DNA of 26,066 bases from Clostridia bacterium (GCA_900753245.1 CAADYJ010000073.1:1-26066), one strand, 5' to 3'; positions 8,927 to 16,186 are shown, numbered from the stretch's first letter. Numbers and translations are program-made. Notes: a model not told the origin generated them from the letters alone.

Positions 8927-9109
8927 TTAGTTTTCTTCCTTTGCTACTACTTCTTTTCCATTATAGTATCCGCAATTAGGACAAACTCTGTGTTGCATCA
9001 TCATTTCATGACAATGTGGACAAGCTACTAAATTCTTATTTTCTAATTTCCATGTAGATCTTTTTAATCCTGTTCTTGCTTTTGACCATCTTCTTTTTGG
9101 TTGTGCCAT
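8927..9109 (-). CDS. rpmF: 50S ribosomal protein L32, zinc-ribbon form
   Basis: L32 is a small protein of the large ribosomal subunit. The 60 residues start with the family signature MAQPKRRWSKARTGLKRS and contain CPHC and CPNC (a four-cysteine zinc ribbon), so this is the zinc-binding (C+) form. GAGGGGGG lies upstream of the ATG. Many Bacillota carry a DUF177 (YceD) gene just before rpmF; none is present here. It is expressed from a perfect consensus promoter preceded by two 21-bp tandem repeats and ends at its own terminator, so it is a single-gene unit. Confidence 0.97.
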   Translation of the reverse strand: MAQPKRRWSKARTGLKRSTWKLENKNLVACPHCHEMMMQHRVCPNCGYYNGKEVVAKEEN

Positions 9110-9179
9110 TTTTATTCCCCCCTCGTAAAAGTTGTTTGTTTATCTATTTTTACATAGTTTTTCAATTTAGTACTTTACG

Positions 9180-9208
9180 ATTATACTAATTTTTTTCATC
9201 TTTGTCAA
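9180..9208 (-). promoter_or_regulatory. perfect consensus promoter of rpmF
   Basis: On the minus strand TTGACA (9203-9208), a 17-nt spacer and TATAAT (9180-9185) match the vegetative consensus at every position. The leader before rpmF is about 65 nt. Confidence 0.9.
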
Positions 9209-9211
9209 TAC

Positions 9212-9253
9212 TTGTTCTTAAACTTATCATATTTGTTCTTAAACTTATCATAT
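9212..9253. repeat. two 21-bp tandem repeats upstream of the rpmF promoter
   Basis: The 21-bp unit starting TTGTTCTTAAACTTATCATA occurs twice in exact tandem and ends 3 bp upstream of the -35 box of rpmF. The position suits an activator site or an UP-like element. No known operator is recognised. Confidence 0.75.
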
Positions 9254-9266
9254 TTTTTAAAATATA

Positions 9267-9296
9267 AAACCCACTTCAAATTACAGAAGTGGGTTT
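9267..9296 (-). terminator. terminator after the GNAT-like gene
   Basis: The 11-bp stem AAACCCACTTC / GAAGTGGGTTT has an 8-nt loop, and the minus strand continues TATATTTTAAAAAA. It starts 7 bp after the stop codon. Confidence 0.8.
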
Positions 9297-9302
9297 AGGA
9301 AT

Positions 9303-9758
9303 TTATGCAATATTTACAACATATTCCTCGGAAAATTCATATACAGAAGCATAATTTTCTATAAAACTTTTTATTATAGGGTTATTGCATTCGAGTTCAA
9401 TGCTTTCAAAACATTTCTGTTCTTTACAAACCTTAATAATTTGGTCAATTGCTTCGTTACCATATTTCATTATCCAGGATTTTTGTGGAATAGTTATAGA
9501 AAGATATGCTTTTTTAGTACCCATATCAAACAGTTCTATTTTGCCGATAATTTTTTCTGAAGGATCTTGAATGGATAATATCCATTTACAGATTTCACCT
9601 TGCGCATTATTATTTTCTTTAATGCGTTTGATTAAATCAATTTCCTGTTTTTTTGATATGTTGCTAAAGCAACTAGCGTACTGTCTCGCTTCTCTTTCGG
9701 TCATAGACTTAAGATTTATTCTCCGTCTTTTTCCCCATTCATTACAAAATTTTTGCAT
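9303..9758 (-). CDS. GNAT-like acetyltransferase domain protein
   Basis: This gene encodes 151 residues with a GNAT pattern. After a basic N-terminus comes ILSIQDPSEKIIGKIELFD (strands 2-3), then YLSITIPQKSWIMKYGNEAIDQIIKVCKEQ, where the strand-4/helix-3 acetyl-CoA region sits, then IELECNNPIIKSFIENY. The usual Q/R-x-x-G-x-G/A loop is poorly conserved (KSWIMKYG), so acetyl-CoA binding and the substrate are uncertain. It resembles the RimJ/RimL-type branch in layout. AAGGAGG precedes the ATG. The promoter at 9790-9818 is divergent from the 9934 gene. Confidence 0.65.
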   Translation of the reverse strand: MQKFCNEWGKRRRINLKSMTEREARQYASCFSNISKKQEIDLIKRIKENNNAQGEICKWILSIQDPSEKIIGKIELFDMGTKKAYLSITIPQKSWIMKYGNEAIDQIIKVCKEQKCFESIELECNNPIIKSFIENYASVYEFSEEYVVNIA

Positions 9759-9789
9759 ATATGTTCCTCCTTAAATTTAAGATTTTTTT

Positions 9790-9818
9790 ATTATATTATA
9801 ATTTTATGTTTTTTTCAA
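9790..9818 (-). promoter_or_regulatory. promoter of the GNAT-like gene
   Basis: On the minus strand TTGAAA (9813-9818), 17 nt and TATAAT (9790-9795), about 30 nt before the start codon. Confidence 0.6.
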
Positions 9819-9847
9819 TAGTTTATTGACTTTTTTCGACAAAAATA

Positions 9848-9876
9848 TTGAAGAATTCTATGTAAAATGTTATAAT
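9848..9876 (+). promoter_or_regulatory. promoter of the small gene at 9934
   Basis: TTGAAG (9848-9853), 17 nt, TATAAT (9871-9876). The leader is about 50 nt, with GGAGG before the ATG. Confidence 0.65.
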
Positions 9877-9933
9877 TAAGTAGATGTTTCATATTGTCAA
9901 GCACAATTATTTTATGAATGGAGGCATGTAATT

Positions 9934-10152
9934 ATGGCTTTAAAGGGTATTATGATTGAAAAAGATTTAGATTCTTTTTTGAATGAACACCCAGAAATTA
10001 CCGCAACTCGGGATGGTGAAAAAGTACTTGGAGTCAGTCCTACTAATCCAGAAGATGATATTACAATAACATCTCTTTATATTTTCTCTGGAATCTTGTT
10101 AGAGCTTAACTATATTTACAAAGATAAGTACATTCACTATTCTCATGTTTAA
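9934..10152 (+). CDS. small protein of unknown function
   Basis: I do not recognise this 72-residue protein. The first half is hydrophilic (MALKGIMIEKDLDSFLNEHPEITATRDGEKVLGV); the second half has one moderately hydrophobic stretch, TSLYIFSGILLELNYIY, too short and polar for a confident membrane helix. It has a good promoter, GGAGG at a suitable distance and a strong terminator, so it is a complete single-gene unit and very likely real. Confidence 0.65.
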   Translation: MALKGIMIEKDLDSFLNEHPEITATRDGEKVLGVSPTNPEDDITITSLYIFSGILLELNYIYKDKYIHYSHV

Positions 10153-10169
10153 ACAATTTAATATTTTAT

Positions 10170-10204
10170 AGAGAAATATATATTTTATATTTCTCTATTT
10201 TTTT
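10170..10204 (+). terminator. terminator after the 9934 gene
   Basis: The 11-bp stem AGAGAAATATA / TATATTTCTCT is followed by ATTTTTTTG. It lies between the small gene and asnB. Confidence 0.8.
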
Positions 10205-10255
10205 GTAAAGTTTTTGTTTTTTATACATATAATAAATAGATAACAGGAGGTTTAT

Positions 10256-12110
10256 ATGTGTGGAATTGTAGGTTTTACAAATTTAAAACAAAATTTAGAA
10301 AATGATAATTATAAAAATATACTAAACAAAATGACAGATAAAATACAAAGAAGGGGGCCTGATGAAGAAGGATATTTTTATTCTAAACATTGTATGTTAG
10401 GACACAAAAGATTGGTTGTAGTTGACAAAGACGGTGGAAAACAACCTATGACTTGTTCTTTAAATAATAACACCTATACATTAGTTTATAATGGTCAGTT
10501 ATATAATACAAGAGAATTAATAAAAGAATTAAAATCTCATGGATTCGAATTTAATTCACATTCAGATACAGAAGTTTTATTAAAAAGTTATATACATTTT
10601 GGTTATGAAATTGTTAACAAACTAAATGGAATATTTTCCTTTGCAATATGGGATTCTAAAAAGCAAGAATTATTTATGGCTAGAGATCACTTTGGTGTTA
10701 AGCCCTTATATTACACTATTTATAACAACTTCATCATTTTTGCTTCAGAAGTAAAATCTCTTTTTGAATTTACAGGAGTTTCTCCTGTAATAAACAAGGA
10801 AAGCATTTGTGAATTATTTGGTATAGGCCCTGCTCATACTTCTGGATGTGGTGTATTTAAAAACATTTATGAAATAAAACCTGCTCACTTTGGAATTTTT
10901 AAAGAAAATAATTTTATTATAAAAAGATACTGGAAATTAGAAAGTAAACCTCACACTGATAGCTTAGGCACTACATGTGAAAGAGTAAATTTTTTATTAG
11001 AAGATTCTATAAAAAGACAATTAGTCTCTGATGTGCCACTTTGTACATTTTTATCCGGTGGATTAGATTCTAGCATTATTAGTTTATATGCATCTAATTA
11101 TTGTAAAGAAAATAATCTTCCTCCTTTAAATACTTTCTCTGTTGACTATGTTGATAATGACAAAAATTTTAAAAAAACAGATTTTCAACCTAATTCTGAC
11201 AACTTTTATATAGATTTAATGATAAAAAAATTACGGTTGTAATCATACAAGCATAGTTTTAGATACTCCCGAACTAGTTGATGCTTTAGAAGATGCCATG
11301 GTTGCTCGTGATTTTCCTGGTATGGCAGATGTTGATTCCTCATTGTTGTTATTTTGCAAAAACGTTAAAGAAAAAGCAACAGTCTCTCTAACTGGGGAAT
11401 GCGCAGATGAAATATTTGGAGGTTATCCTTGGTTTTTTAGAGAAGATGCATTAAACAGTAATACTTTCCCATGGTCTATAGCTATTTCTGAGAGACAGAA
11501 ATTATTAAATACAAATATTAGTGAAAAAATTAATTTAAAAGAATATATAGATTACCGTTACAATGAAAGTTTAAATGAAATAGAAATTTTAGATTGTGAT
11601 ACAAAAGAAACGGCTGAAAAAAGAAAAATTTCTCATCTTACATTAAATTGGTTTATGCAAACATTATTAGATAGGAGTGACAGAATGGCCATGTATAATG
11701 GTTTTGAGCTACGTGTGCCTTTTTGTGATTACCGTTTAGCAGAGTATGTATGGAATATTCCATGGGAATTAAAAGCTTTAAATGGACGTGAAAAAGGATT
11801 GTTGAGATATATTATGAAAGACAAACTTCCTTCTGAAATTGTAGACAGAAAGAAAAGCCCCTACCCTAAAACATGGAACCCCAACTACCTTTTAAAAGTA
11901 AAAAGTATGCTAACTGAAGTCATGAAAAATCCAAATGCACCTATTAATAATTTGTTAAATAGAGAATATATTTTAGAAATTTTGAATACAGACGGAAAAG
12001 CTTTTTCAAGACCCTGGTTTGGTCAATTAATGACTGGTCCTCAACTTATGGCCTATTTATGTCAGGTTAATATGTGGCTTGAGAAATATCAGCCTAAAAT
12101 TGAAATATAA
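10256..12110 (+). CDS. asnB: asparagine synthase (glutamine-hydrolysing), frameshifted in an A7 tract
   Basis: AsnB makes asparagine from aspartate, ATP and glutamine. The N-terminal glutaminase domain starts MCGIVGF with the nucleophile Cys2 and has RRGPDEEG and NGQLYN. The synthetase domain has the ATP-binding SGGLDSS (267-273) and, in the distal part, LTGECADEIFGGY and DRSDRMAMYNGFELRVPF. The reading frame breaks: frame 1 ends at a stop at 11240-11242, while the rest continues from about 11226 in another frame. The seven As at 11224-11230 appear to hold one base too many; with six As the protein reads MIKNYGCNHTSIVLD without interruption, about 617 residues, the usual length. It may be a sequencing or assembly error, transcriptional slippage or a true mutation. 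AGGAGG precedes the ATG. The last 42 bp recur at 16099-16140. Confidence 0.9.
12069..12110 (+). repeat. left copy of a 42-bp direct repeat (3' end of asnB)
   Basis: This is the 3' end of asnB including its stop codon. It recurs at 16099-16140 with 41 of 42 bases identical; flanking bases on both sides differ. The two copies bracket the accessory segment. Confidence 0.95.
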
Positions 12111-12118
12111 CTAAAAAT

Positions 12119-12149
12119 GAGGTTCATTTAAGATCCTCGTTTTTTATTT
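12119..12149 (+). terminator. terminator after asnB
   Basis: GAGGTTC / GATCCTC (6 of 7 pairs) is followed by GTTTTTTATTTA. The T-run overlaps the end of the convergent CYTH gene. Confidence 0.7.
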
Positions 12150-12740
12150 ATTAAAATATTTATTTAATATTAATTCATAAGCTTTTTTTACATCTTTTTC
12201 TTCAGTTAATTTAATACCTGTATTTTTAATTTCTTCAAACATATTATTTTTTGTATTATTAATTTCATCTAATGATTTTCCCTCAAAATCATCCATGTTT
12301 TCATATTCAATTAGCACTCCTAAATTTTCAACATCTTGAAATGCATACTCTACTTTATCTTTACTATATACCATTACTTTATATTTCACTCTTATAAGCT
12401 CTTCAAATTCCAAATGTTCAAATAAATCTCTGGCTTTTTCTAAATCACTACAATCCAAATTTATTTTTTGTTCTGATATAACATCACCATTTTTATCAAT
12501 TTCTTTATTTTTGTATGTGATCTTTTTTATTTCTCTATTTTCTAATTTTAAACTTCTTAACAATACAGATTTTTTTAAAATGTTTTGAATATTATCTTTA
12601 TTTAATTCATTTAGTTTTGGTGTCATATATACATCATCTATTTTGCTTTCTCTAATTTTTTTGAATCCTTGGTTTTCTAATTTCTTTATAGCACTTTGCA
12701 TATTTTCATCTAATCTTACTGTTATTTCAATTTGCTTCAT
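12144..12740 (-). CDS. CYTH domain protein
   Basis: CYTH (CyaB/thiamine triphosphatase) proteins fold into a tunnel that binds triphosphate compounds. Known activities are tripolyphosphatase, thiamine triphosphatase and adenylate cyclase. The 198 residues show the expected order: a first strand EITVRL, alternating basic strands VLLRSLKLENREIKKITYK and EELIRVKYKVMVY, then AFQDVENLGVLIEYEN, the D-x-x-x-x-LG-x-x-x-E-x-E segment. The signature ExExK is degenerate (E5-I-T7-V-R9), so catalysis and substrate are uncertain. AAGGAG precedes the ATG. It lies inside the direct-repeat-bounded segment but is separated from the four-gene operon by a terminator, and one sampled 60-nt stretch has only about 20% G+C. 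It may therefore be local DNA rather than part of the operon. Confidence 0.8.
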   Translation of the reverse strand: MKQIEITVRLDENMQSAIKKLENQGFKKIRESKIDDVYMTPKLNELNKDNIQNILKKSVLLRSLKLENREIKKITYKNKEIDKNGDVISEQKINLDCSDLEKARDLFEHLEFEELIRVKYKVMVYSKDKVEYAFQDVENLGVLIEYENMDDFEGKSLDEINNTKNNMFEEIKNTGIKLTEEKDVKKAYELILNKYFNK

Positions 12741-12777
12741 AATATAATCACTCCTTATTAAAATGATTATACAATAA

Positions 12778-12813
12778 AAAAGAGAATTTTAAAAGTAAAA
12801 TTCCCTTTTTTAT
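12778..12813 (-). terminator. terminator of the four-gene operon
   Basis: AAAAAGAGAATTTTA / TAAAATTCCCTTTTTT with a 4-nt loop gives a bidirectional hairpin. On the minus strand it ends the GreA-like gene. Confidence 0.75.
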
Positions 12814-12824
12814 TATCTTAAAAA

Positions 12825-13295
12825 CTAATTTAAAACTTTTTCTATTGACTTAATAATAATCTTCATGCCATTAAAATCAATTGTTTCATTAATATGCTTA
12901 TCAATAAGTGCCTTTGCCATTGGTGTAGCTGCTGAGATTATATCATTGGCCAAATCTGATTCATTATCTCCTAAAATAGTTAATGTTTCAGTTTCTCCAT
13001 CAATATCATATACAACTTTCGAACCCGGAATAACTTTTGAACCATCATATGATTTAAAGAATTCACATTCTTCAATTATCATACAGTCATGCATTCTTCT
13101 ATAAAGTTTCTCCTTTTCAGCAGGCAAAGTGTACATAGCCTTTACGCGTAATTCCATAAATTCAGGATTTTCTCTTAAATCATTATCCCGTTCTGCACTT
13201 TCTCCCATTTTTCTTTGTGTATCAATAATCTTTTGATCCATTAAATGATACTCTTTGCAAAGCTTTTCATATCCTTTTCTAGAAATCAATTCCAT
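12825..13295 (-). CDS. GreA/GreB-type transcript cleavage factor
   Basis: Gre factors enter the secondary channel of RNA polymerase and stimulate cleavage of backtracked RNA. The 156 residues match the family length (about 158). The N-terminal coiled coil has the tip motif DLRENPEF, with acidic D39 and E42 at the positions that hold Mg2+ in GreA. The C-terminal FKBP-like domain has SAATPMAKALIDKHINETIDF. It is therefore probably an active Gre factor rather than a decoy. It is the last gene of the operon, 12 nt after the NADAR gene, with AGGAGG. A housekeeping greA probably exists elsewhere in the genome, so this looks like an extra, cassette-borne copy; I cannot verify that from this window. 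Confidence 0.85.
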   Translation of the reverse strand: MELISRKGYEKLCKEYHLMDQKIIDTQRKMGESAERDNDLRENPEFMELRVKAMYTLPAEKEKLYRRMHDCMIIEECEFFKSYDGSKVIPGSKVVYDIDGETETLTILGDNESDLANDIISAATPMAKALIDKHINETIDFNGMKIIIKSIEKVLN

Positions 13296-13307
13296 AAAAC
13301 ATTCCTC

Positions 13308-13754
13308 CTAGTATTGTTCTGTCCTAAGTTGTTCTCTTACTCTAACAAGAATTTTTCCATAATTATTTTGACCATCATTATTAGGTCCACACCCCCAATA
13401 GTTTTCTTTAACTGTGGCCTCAACAAGTTCTGCATTACCAGTATCTATAAGTTTTTTCAAAATATCCTTATTTTGTTTAAACTTATAATATACTGCATCA
13501 TACATTATATCTTGTTTTATTTTTTCCCAATCACTTCTTATGTTAAGATTTCTATCTCTTCCAATTGTAGAAGCTATTTTAGGAGTTTCAGCATTGGCAA
13601 TCTTTGATTTTACCTCAGGCTCAAAAAACTTTTGAGCCTGATAATAATGTTCGGATGTTTTCCAATAGATGCCATCTTTAAAGAAACCATGATTAGAATA
13701 CGTTGCTAAATAACCATATTCCCCAAATTCCTTATAAAATCTTATTGTTTTCAT
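13308..13754 (-). CDS. NADAR family protein (YbiA-like)
   Basis: NADAR proteins are N-glycosidases acting on ADP-ribose-type linkages. Members act on riboflavin intermediates (YbiA/RibX type) or remove ADP-ribose from guanine in nucleic acids, as antitoxins to guanine-specific DarT toxins. The 148 residues carry the family landmarks: TSEHYYQAQKF (34-43, with E35), GRDRNLNIRSDWE (65-77), DIMYDAVYYKFKQN, LIDTGNAELVEAT and the C-terminal YWGCG plus GQNNYGKILVRVR. Length and motifs are those of a complete enzyme. Its ATG overlaps the stop of the radical SAM gene by 4 bp (ATGA). No riboflavin gene and no DarT-like gene is nearby, so the substrate is unknown. Confidence 0.88.
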   Translation of the reverse strand: MKTIRFYKEFGEYGYLATYSNHGFFKDGIYWKTSEHYYQAQKFFEPEVKSKIANAETPKIASTIGRDRNLNIRSDWEKIKQDIMYDAVYYKFKQNKDILKKLIDTGNAELVEATVKENYWGCGPNNDGQNNYGKILVRVREQLRTEQY

Positions 13755-15403
13755 TTTAATCTTTCTCCTGGTACAAGATACATTGTTTTCAAATCACTTG
13801 ATGTGTAAATTTCATCTAAGTTATTTAACTGAATAATTTTTCTTTCAGCAACCTGTCCTCTAACACTTGCTGTATCATACATATTCAGTTTTTCAATAAC
13901 AATGCTATTTTCATAGTTGCAGCTAAGTCTCCAAGATACCCCTTCTTCTTTCATTTTACTATTATACATACCATAATTTCTTTCATGAATTGGAGTCAAT
14001 GGTTCATTTTCTTTAGTTACCAATCCTCTAAATTCATGAATTGCTCTTCCGAGATTGCAAATAATTCCTGTATCAATAGTAAATTCTGCATCAAAGAAAT
14101 TTTTGGCTGGATACCCTGCAATTTGAAGAGCAGAAATATATGCATTTACCATAGGTAAAATTTCCTCTGTCACATAAACATACTTATTCTGCTGTCCATT
14201 TGACTTGTACTTATTAGCAGTCTTTCTACAAATATTCAGCACGTTATAGACATCTTCCCAAGTAGCATCTTCGAATTTATCCAAACTTTTCAATCCTTTA
14301 GTCTTTTTAAATTCAATAATACTATTTACCAAAAATCTTTCTAAAACTATATAACCAGAATTTTTTCTGATTTCTGTTTTCGGGTAAATGCACATACCAT
14401 AATTTCCATTTTCAGTTATACTTGGATTAATTGCATAATATTCACCATCATAGTTGCTCATAAGATAAATCTCTGCAATTTTATAATCCTGTAAACCTCC
14501 AATAATGAATTTGTGACATGTCCTTTTAAGCTGTTCAACTGTTTCAAATGATTCATAAGTTTCAATGTGATAAAACTCTGTTGCTTCCTCAGTTAAAACA
14601 ATCTGATGATTGAAGGGATCCTTGATATGTGCTTCTCTCATTTCAACATTACACTGCTTAGAAATAAATAAGTAATTTCCTACACAAATAATTTTATGAT
14701 TCAAGACTTCAGTTTCAAATACTCTTTCTGCTTCAACCAAAGGTTTATATCTGAGTTCCACACACATCTTTCTACTACCTGCACCACATAACTCATAATA
14801 TGGCTTATATATTTCTAATAAATTAGCCATATCAAGAATATAATCGAACTGGCTATATGTAGCATTTTTACTACACCATCCAATTTCATAAGGTGTAAAA
14901 GAAATCCTTACACCTCCAAGACCATTTTCGTGAAGAAGATTAATTCTTTTATGCATATTATTCAGTTCATCATTATACCTGCTATAACTAACAGTCGAAA
15001 TTCTTGTTGTTACACCTAACTCCTTGAATGCAAGTCTGATAAATAAATCTAAATATGGATAATTCCCAATATCGTTATCAAGATACGGAAAAATTACCCC
15101 ATTTCTATGTTCATATCTATCATATGTTATCAGAGAATGATTTGCCTTAACCTGAGGAGATGCGTACTTTAAAGCAGCAATAATATTTCTTATTCTCCGT
15201 TCTGTCCAGAATTCAACTCTTGTATCAGCAGTTTTACTACAGATTTTACATGCATTTAAACATCCAATCTGTGGCTGAAAATGTCTCATTTTTGAGAAAA
15301 ATTCTTCAGGCATTTTTTTAAATTCCTTTATTAACTTTTCTCTTTCATCGAAATCCTGTTTACAAAGTTCCACTTCATCTGTTAAAAGATACTTATTATT
15401 CAT
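13751..15403 (-). CDS. radical SAM protein of unknown function
   Basis: The 550 residues carry a CxxxCxxC cluster, CLNACKIC (C48, C52, C55), preceded by FQPQIG. This is the [4Fe-4S]-SAM site of radical SAM enzymes. Downstream segments fit the partial TIM barrel (LITYDRYEHRN, GVTTRISTVSYSR, LGGVRISFTPYE). The C-terminal half (about 250-550) is long and matches nothing I recognise; scattered cysteines do not form a clear SPASM pattern. The substrate is unknown. It overlaps the upstream kinase gene by 4 bp and the downstream NADAR gene by 4 bp, so the three are probably translated together and act in one pathway. It is not an obvious peptide maturase and no precursor peptide is in the operon. 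Confidence 0.8.
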   Translation of the reverse strand: MNNKYLLTDEVELCKQDFDEREKLIKEFKKMPEEFFSKMRHFQPQIGCLNACKICSKTADTRVEFWTERRIRNIIAALKYASPQVKANHSLITYDRYEHRNGVIFPYLDNDIGNYPYLDLFIRLAFKELGVTTRISTVSYSRYNDELNNMHKRINLLHENGLGGVRISFTPYEIGWCSKNATYSQFDYILDMANLLEIYKPYYELCGAGSRKMCVELRYKPLVEAERVFETEVLNHKIICVGNYLFISKQCNVEMREAHIKDPFNHQIVLTEEATEFYHIETYESFETVEQLKRTCHKFIIGGLQDYKIAEIYLMSNYDGEYYAINPSITENGNYGMCIYPKTEIRKNSGYIVLERFLVNSIIEFKKTKGLKSLDKFEDATWEDVYNVLNICRKTANKYKSNGQQNKYVYVTEEILPMVNAYISALQIAGYPAKNFFDAEFTIDTGIICNLGRAIHEFRGLVTKENEPLTPIHERNYGMYNSKMKEEGVSWRLSCNYENSIVIEKLNMYDTASVRGQVAERKIIQLNNLDEIYTSSDLKTMYLVPGERLK

Positions 15404-15984
15404 AATGCTCTACCTCTTTCTTTAATTGTTTTAAATAATTTTTTAACATTTTTCTGAACATCTGTACTATCGTTGTTAAAAACAATAATTGGACCATTTT
15501 CTAAACTAAGAAAATAATCAAACTTTTTATTAAATTGTTCTCTTTTTTTACGGTCATCTAATACTTTATCTAGAATTGATTTCCCCCTTTCCGTGATACG
15601 CTTTTGCCTAGTTTCTTCATTTAACTTAACAAAAATTGTCAAGTCAGGTTTTAAAATGTCATAAGTTTCATAATCAAGTTTAACATCAAGTCCTGCAACA
15701 CTATGAGATACAACTGTATCAATAAGATACCTGACGCAATAAACATTATTTTCCTTATAATTTCCATTGCTCTTTATCTTGTCAGACTCATAAACAACAG
15801 AAGATAAATAGTACAAATAATGTGCCATCTGTGATACTTCTCTTACTGTATCATCAATTTGTTCTCTATTAGAGTATTCAAAACTTGGTGTCCGAGTAAC
15901 AATGGAATTTTTATCCATTGTATGTAATAACTCTGCAACTGTACTTGTTCCTGAGCCATCAAGGCCTGTTATAACAATAAACAT
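15400..15984 (-). CDS. thymidylate-kinase-like P-loop protein with altered Walker A
   Basis: The 194 residues resemble thymidylate and deoxynucleoside kinases: MFIVITGLDGSGTST at the N-terminus, RYLIDTVVSHSVAGLD where dTMP kinases have the DRY-S motif, DLTIFVKLNEETRQKRITERG with a LID-like basic region, and FDYFLSLENGPIIVFNNDST. The Walker A lysine is Thr13 (GxDGxG-T-ST instead of GK[ST]); the codon reads ACA clearly. I chose the ATG at 15984 because GGAGG lies 7 nt upstream; an ATG nine codons earlier (16011) has no such site. It is the first gene of the operon. It may phosphorylate an unusual nucleotide, bind one without catalysis, or belong to a family that natively has Thr here. Confidence 0.8.
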   Translation of the reverse strand: MFIVITGLDGSGTSTVAELLHTMDKNSIVTRTPSFEYSNREQIDDTVREVSQMAHYLYYLSSVVYESDKIKSNGNYKENNVYCVRYLIDTVVSHSVAGLDVKLDYETYDILKPDLTIFVKLNEETRQKRITERGKSILDKVLDDRKKREQFNKKFDYFLSLENGPIIVFNNDSTDVQKNVKKLFKTIKERGRAL

Positions 15985-16039
15985 ATTAATACCTCCATAA
16001 ATTTTAATCAAAATATATGTTTATAAAGTTTACATAAGC

Positions 16040-16068
16040 ATTTTAACACATAATAACAATAATTTCAA
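16040..16068 (-). promoter_or_regulatory. promoter of the four-gene operon
   Basis: On the minus strand TTGAAA (16063-16068), 17 nt and TAAAAT (16040-16045), about 55 nt before the kinase start. It lies inside the repeat-bounded segment, so the operon brings its own promoter. Confidence 0.65.
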
Positions 16069-16098
16069 GTTTTCTTTGTTTATTTCTTATTAAAATAA

Positions 16099-16140
16099 AA
16101 TATGTAGCTTGAGAAATATCAGCCTAAAATTGAAATATAA
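16099..16140 (+). repeat. right copy of the 42-bp direct repeat (relic of the asnB 3' end)
   Basis: Identical to 12069-12110 except for G to A at 16106, which turns the asnB Trp codon TGG into TAG. The copy is not attached to any asnB reading frame, so it is a relic or an attachment-site-like half. Confidence 0.95.
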
Positions 16141-16146
16141 AATTAT

Positions 16147-16176
16147 AAAAAGAGCTACAATAAAAATTGTAGCTCT
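16147..16176 (-). terminator. terminator after the SCIFF gene
   Basis: The perfect 10-bp stem AGAGCTACAA / TTGTAGCTCT has a 6-nt loop, followed on the minus strand by TTTTATAATTTT. It lies between the repeat relic and the SCIFF stop codon. Confidence 0.85.
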
Positions 16177-16186
16177 CCTGAAAAGA

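Noticed and set aside
11224..11242. A programmed ribosomal frameshift in asnB
   Set aside because: The needed shift is not the -1 type of a classical slippery heptamer and AsnB is not known to use one; a homopolymer error or mutation is simpler.
12144..12740. The CYTH protein as a member of the four-gene system
   Set aside because: A terminator separates it from the operon and its base composition is closer to the flanks; it lies between the repeats, so membership stays possible but is not supported.
13751..15403. The radical SAM protein as the SCIFF maturase
   Set aside because: It is in a separate operon, lacks an evident SPASM cysteine pattern and its N-terminal cluster context differs; proximity to the precursor is probably chance.
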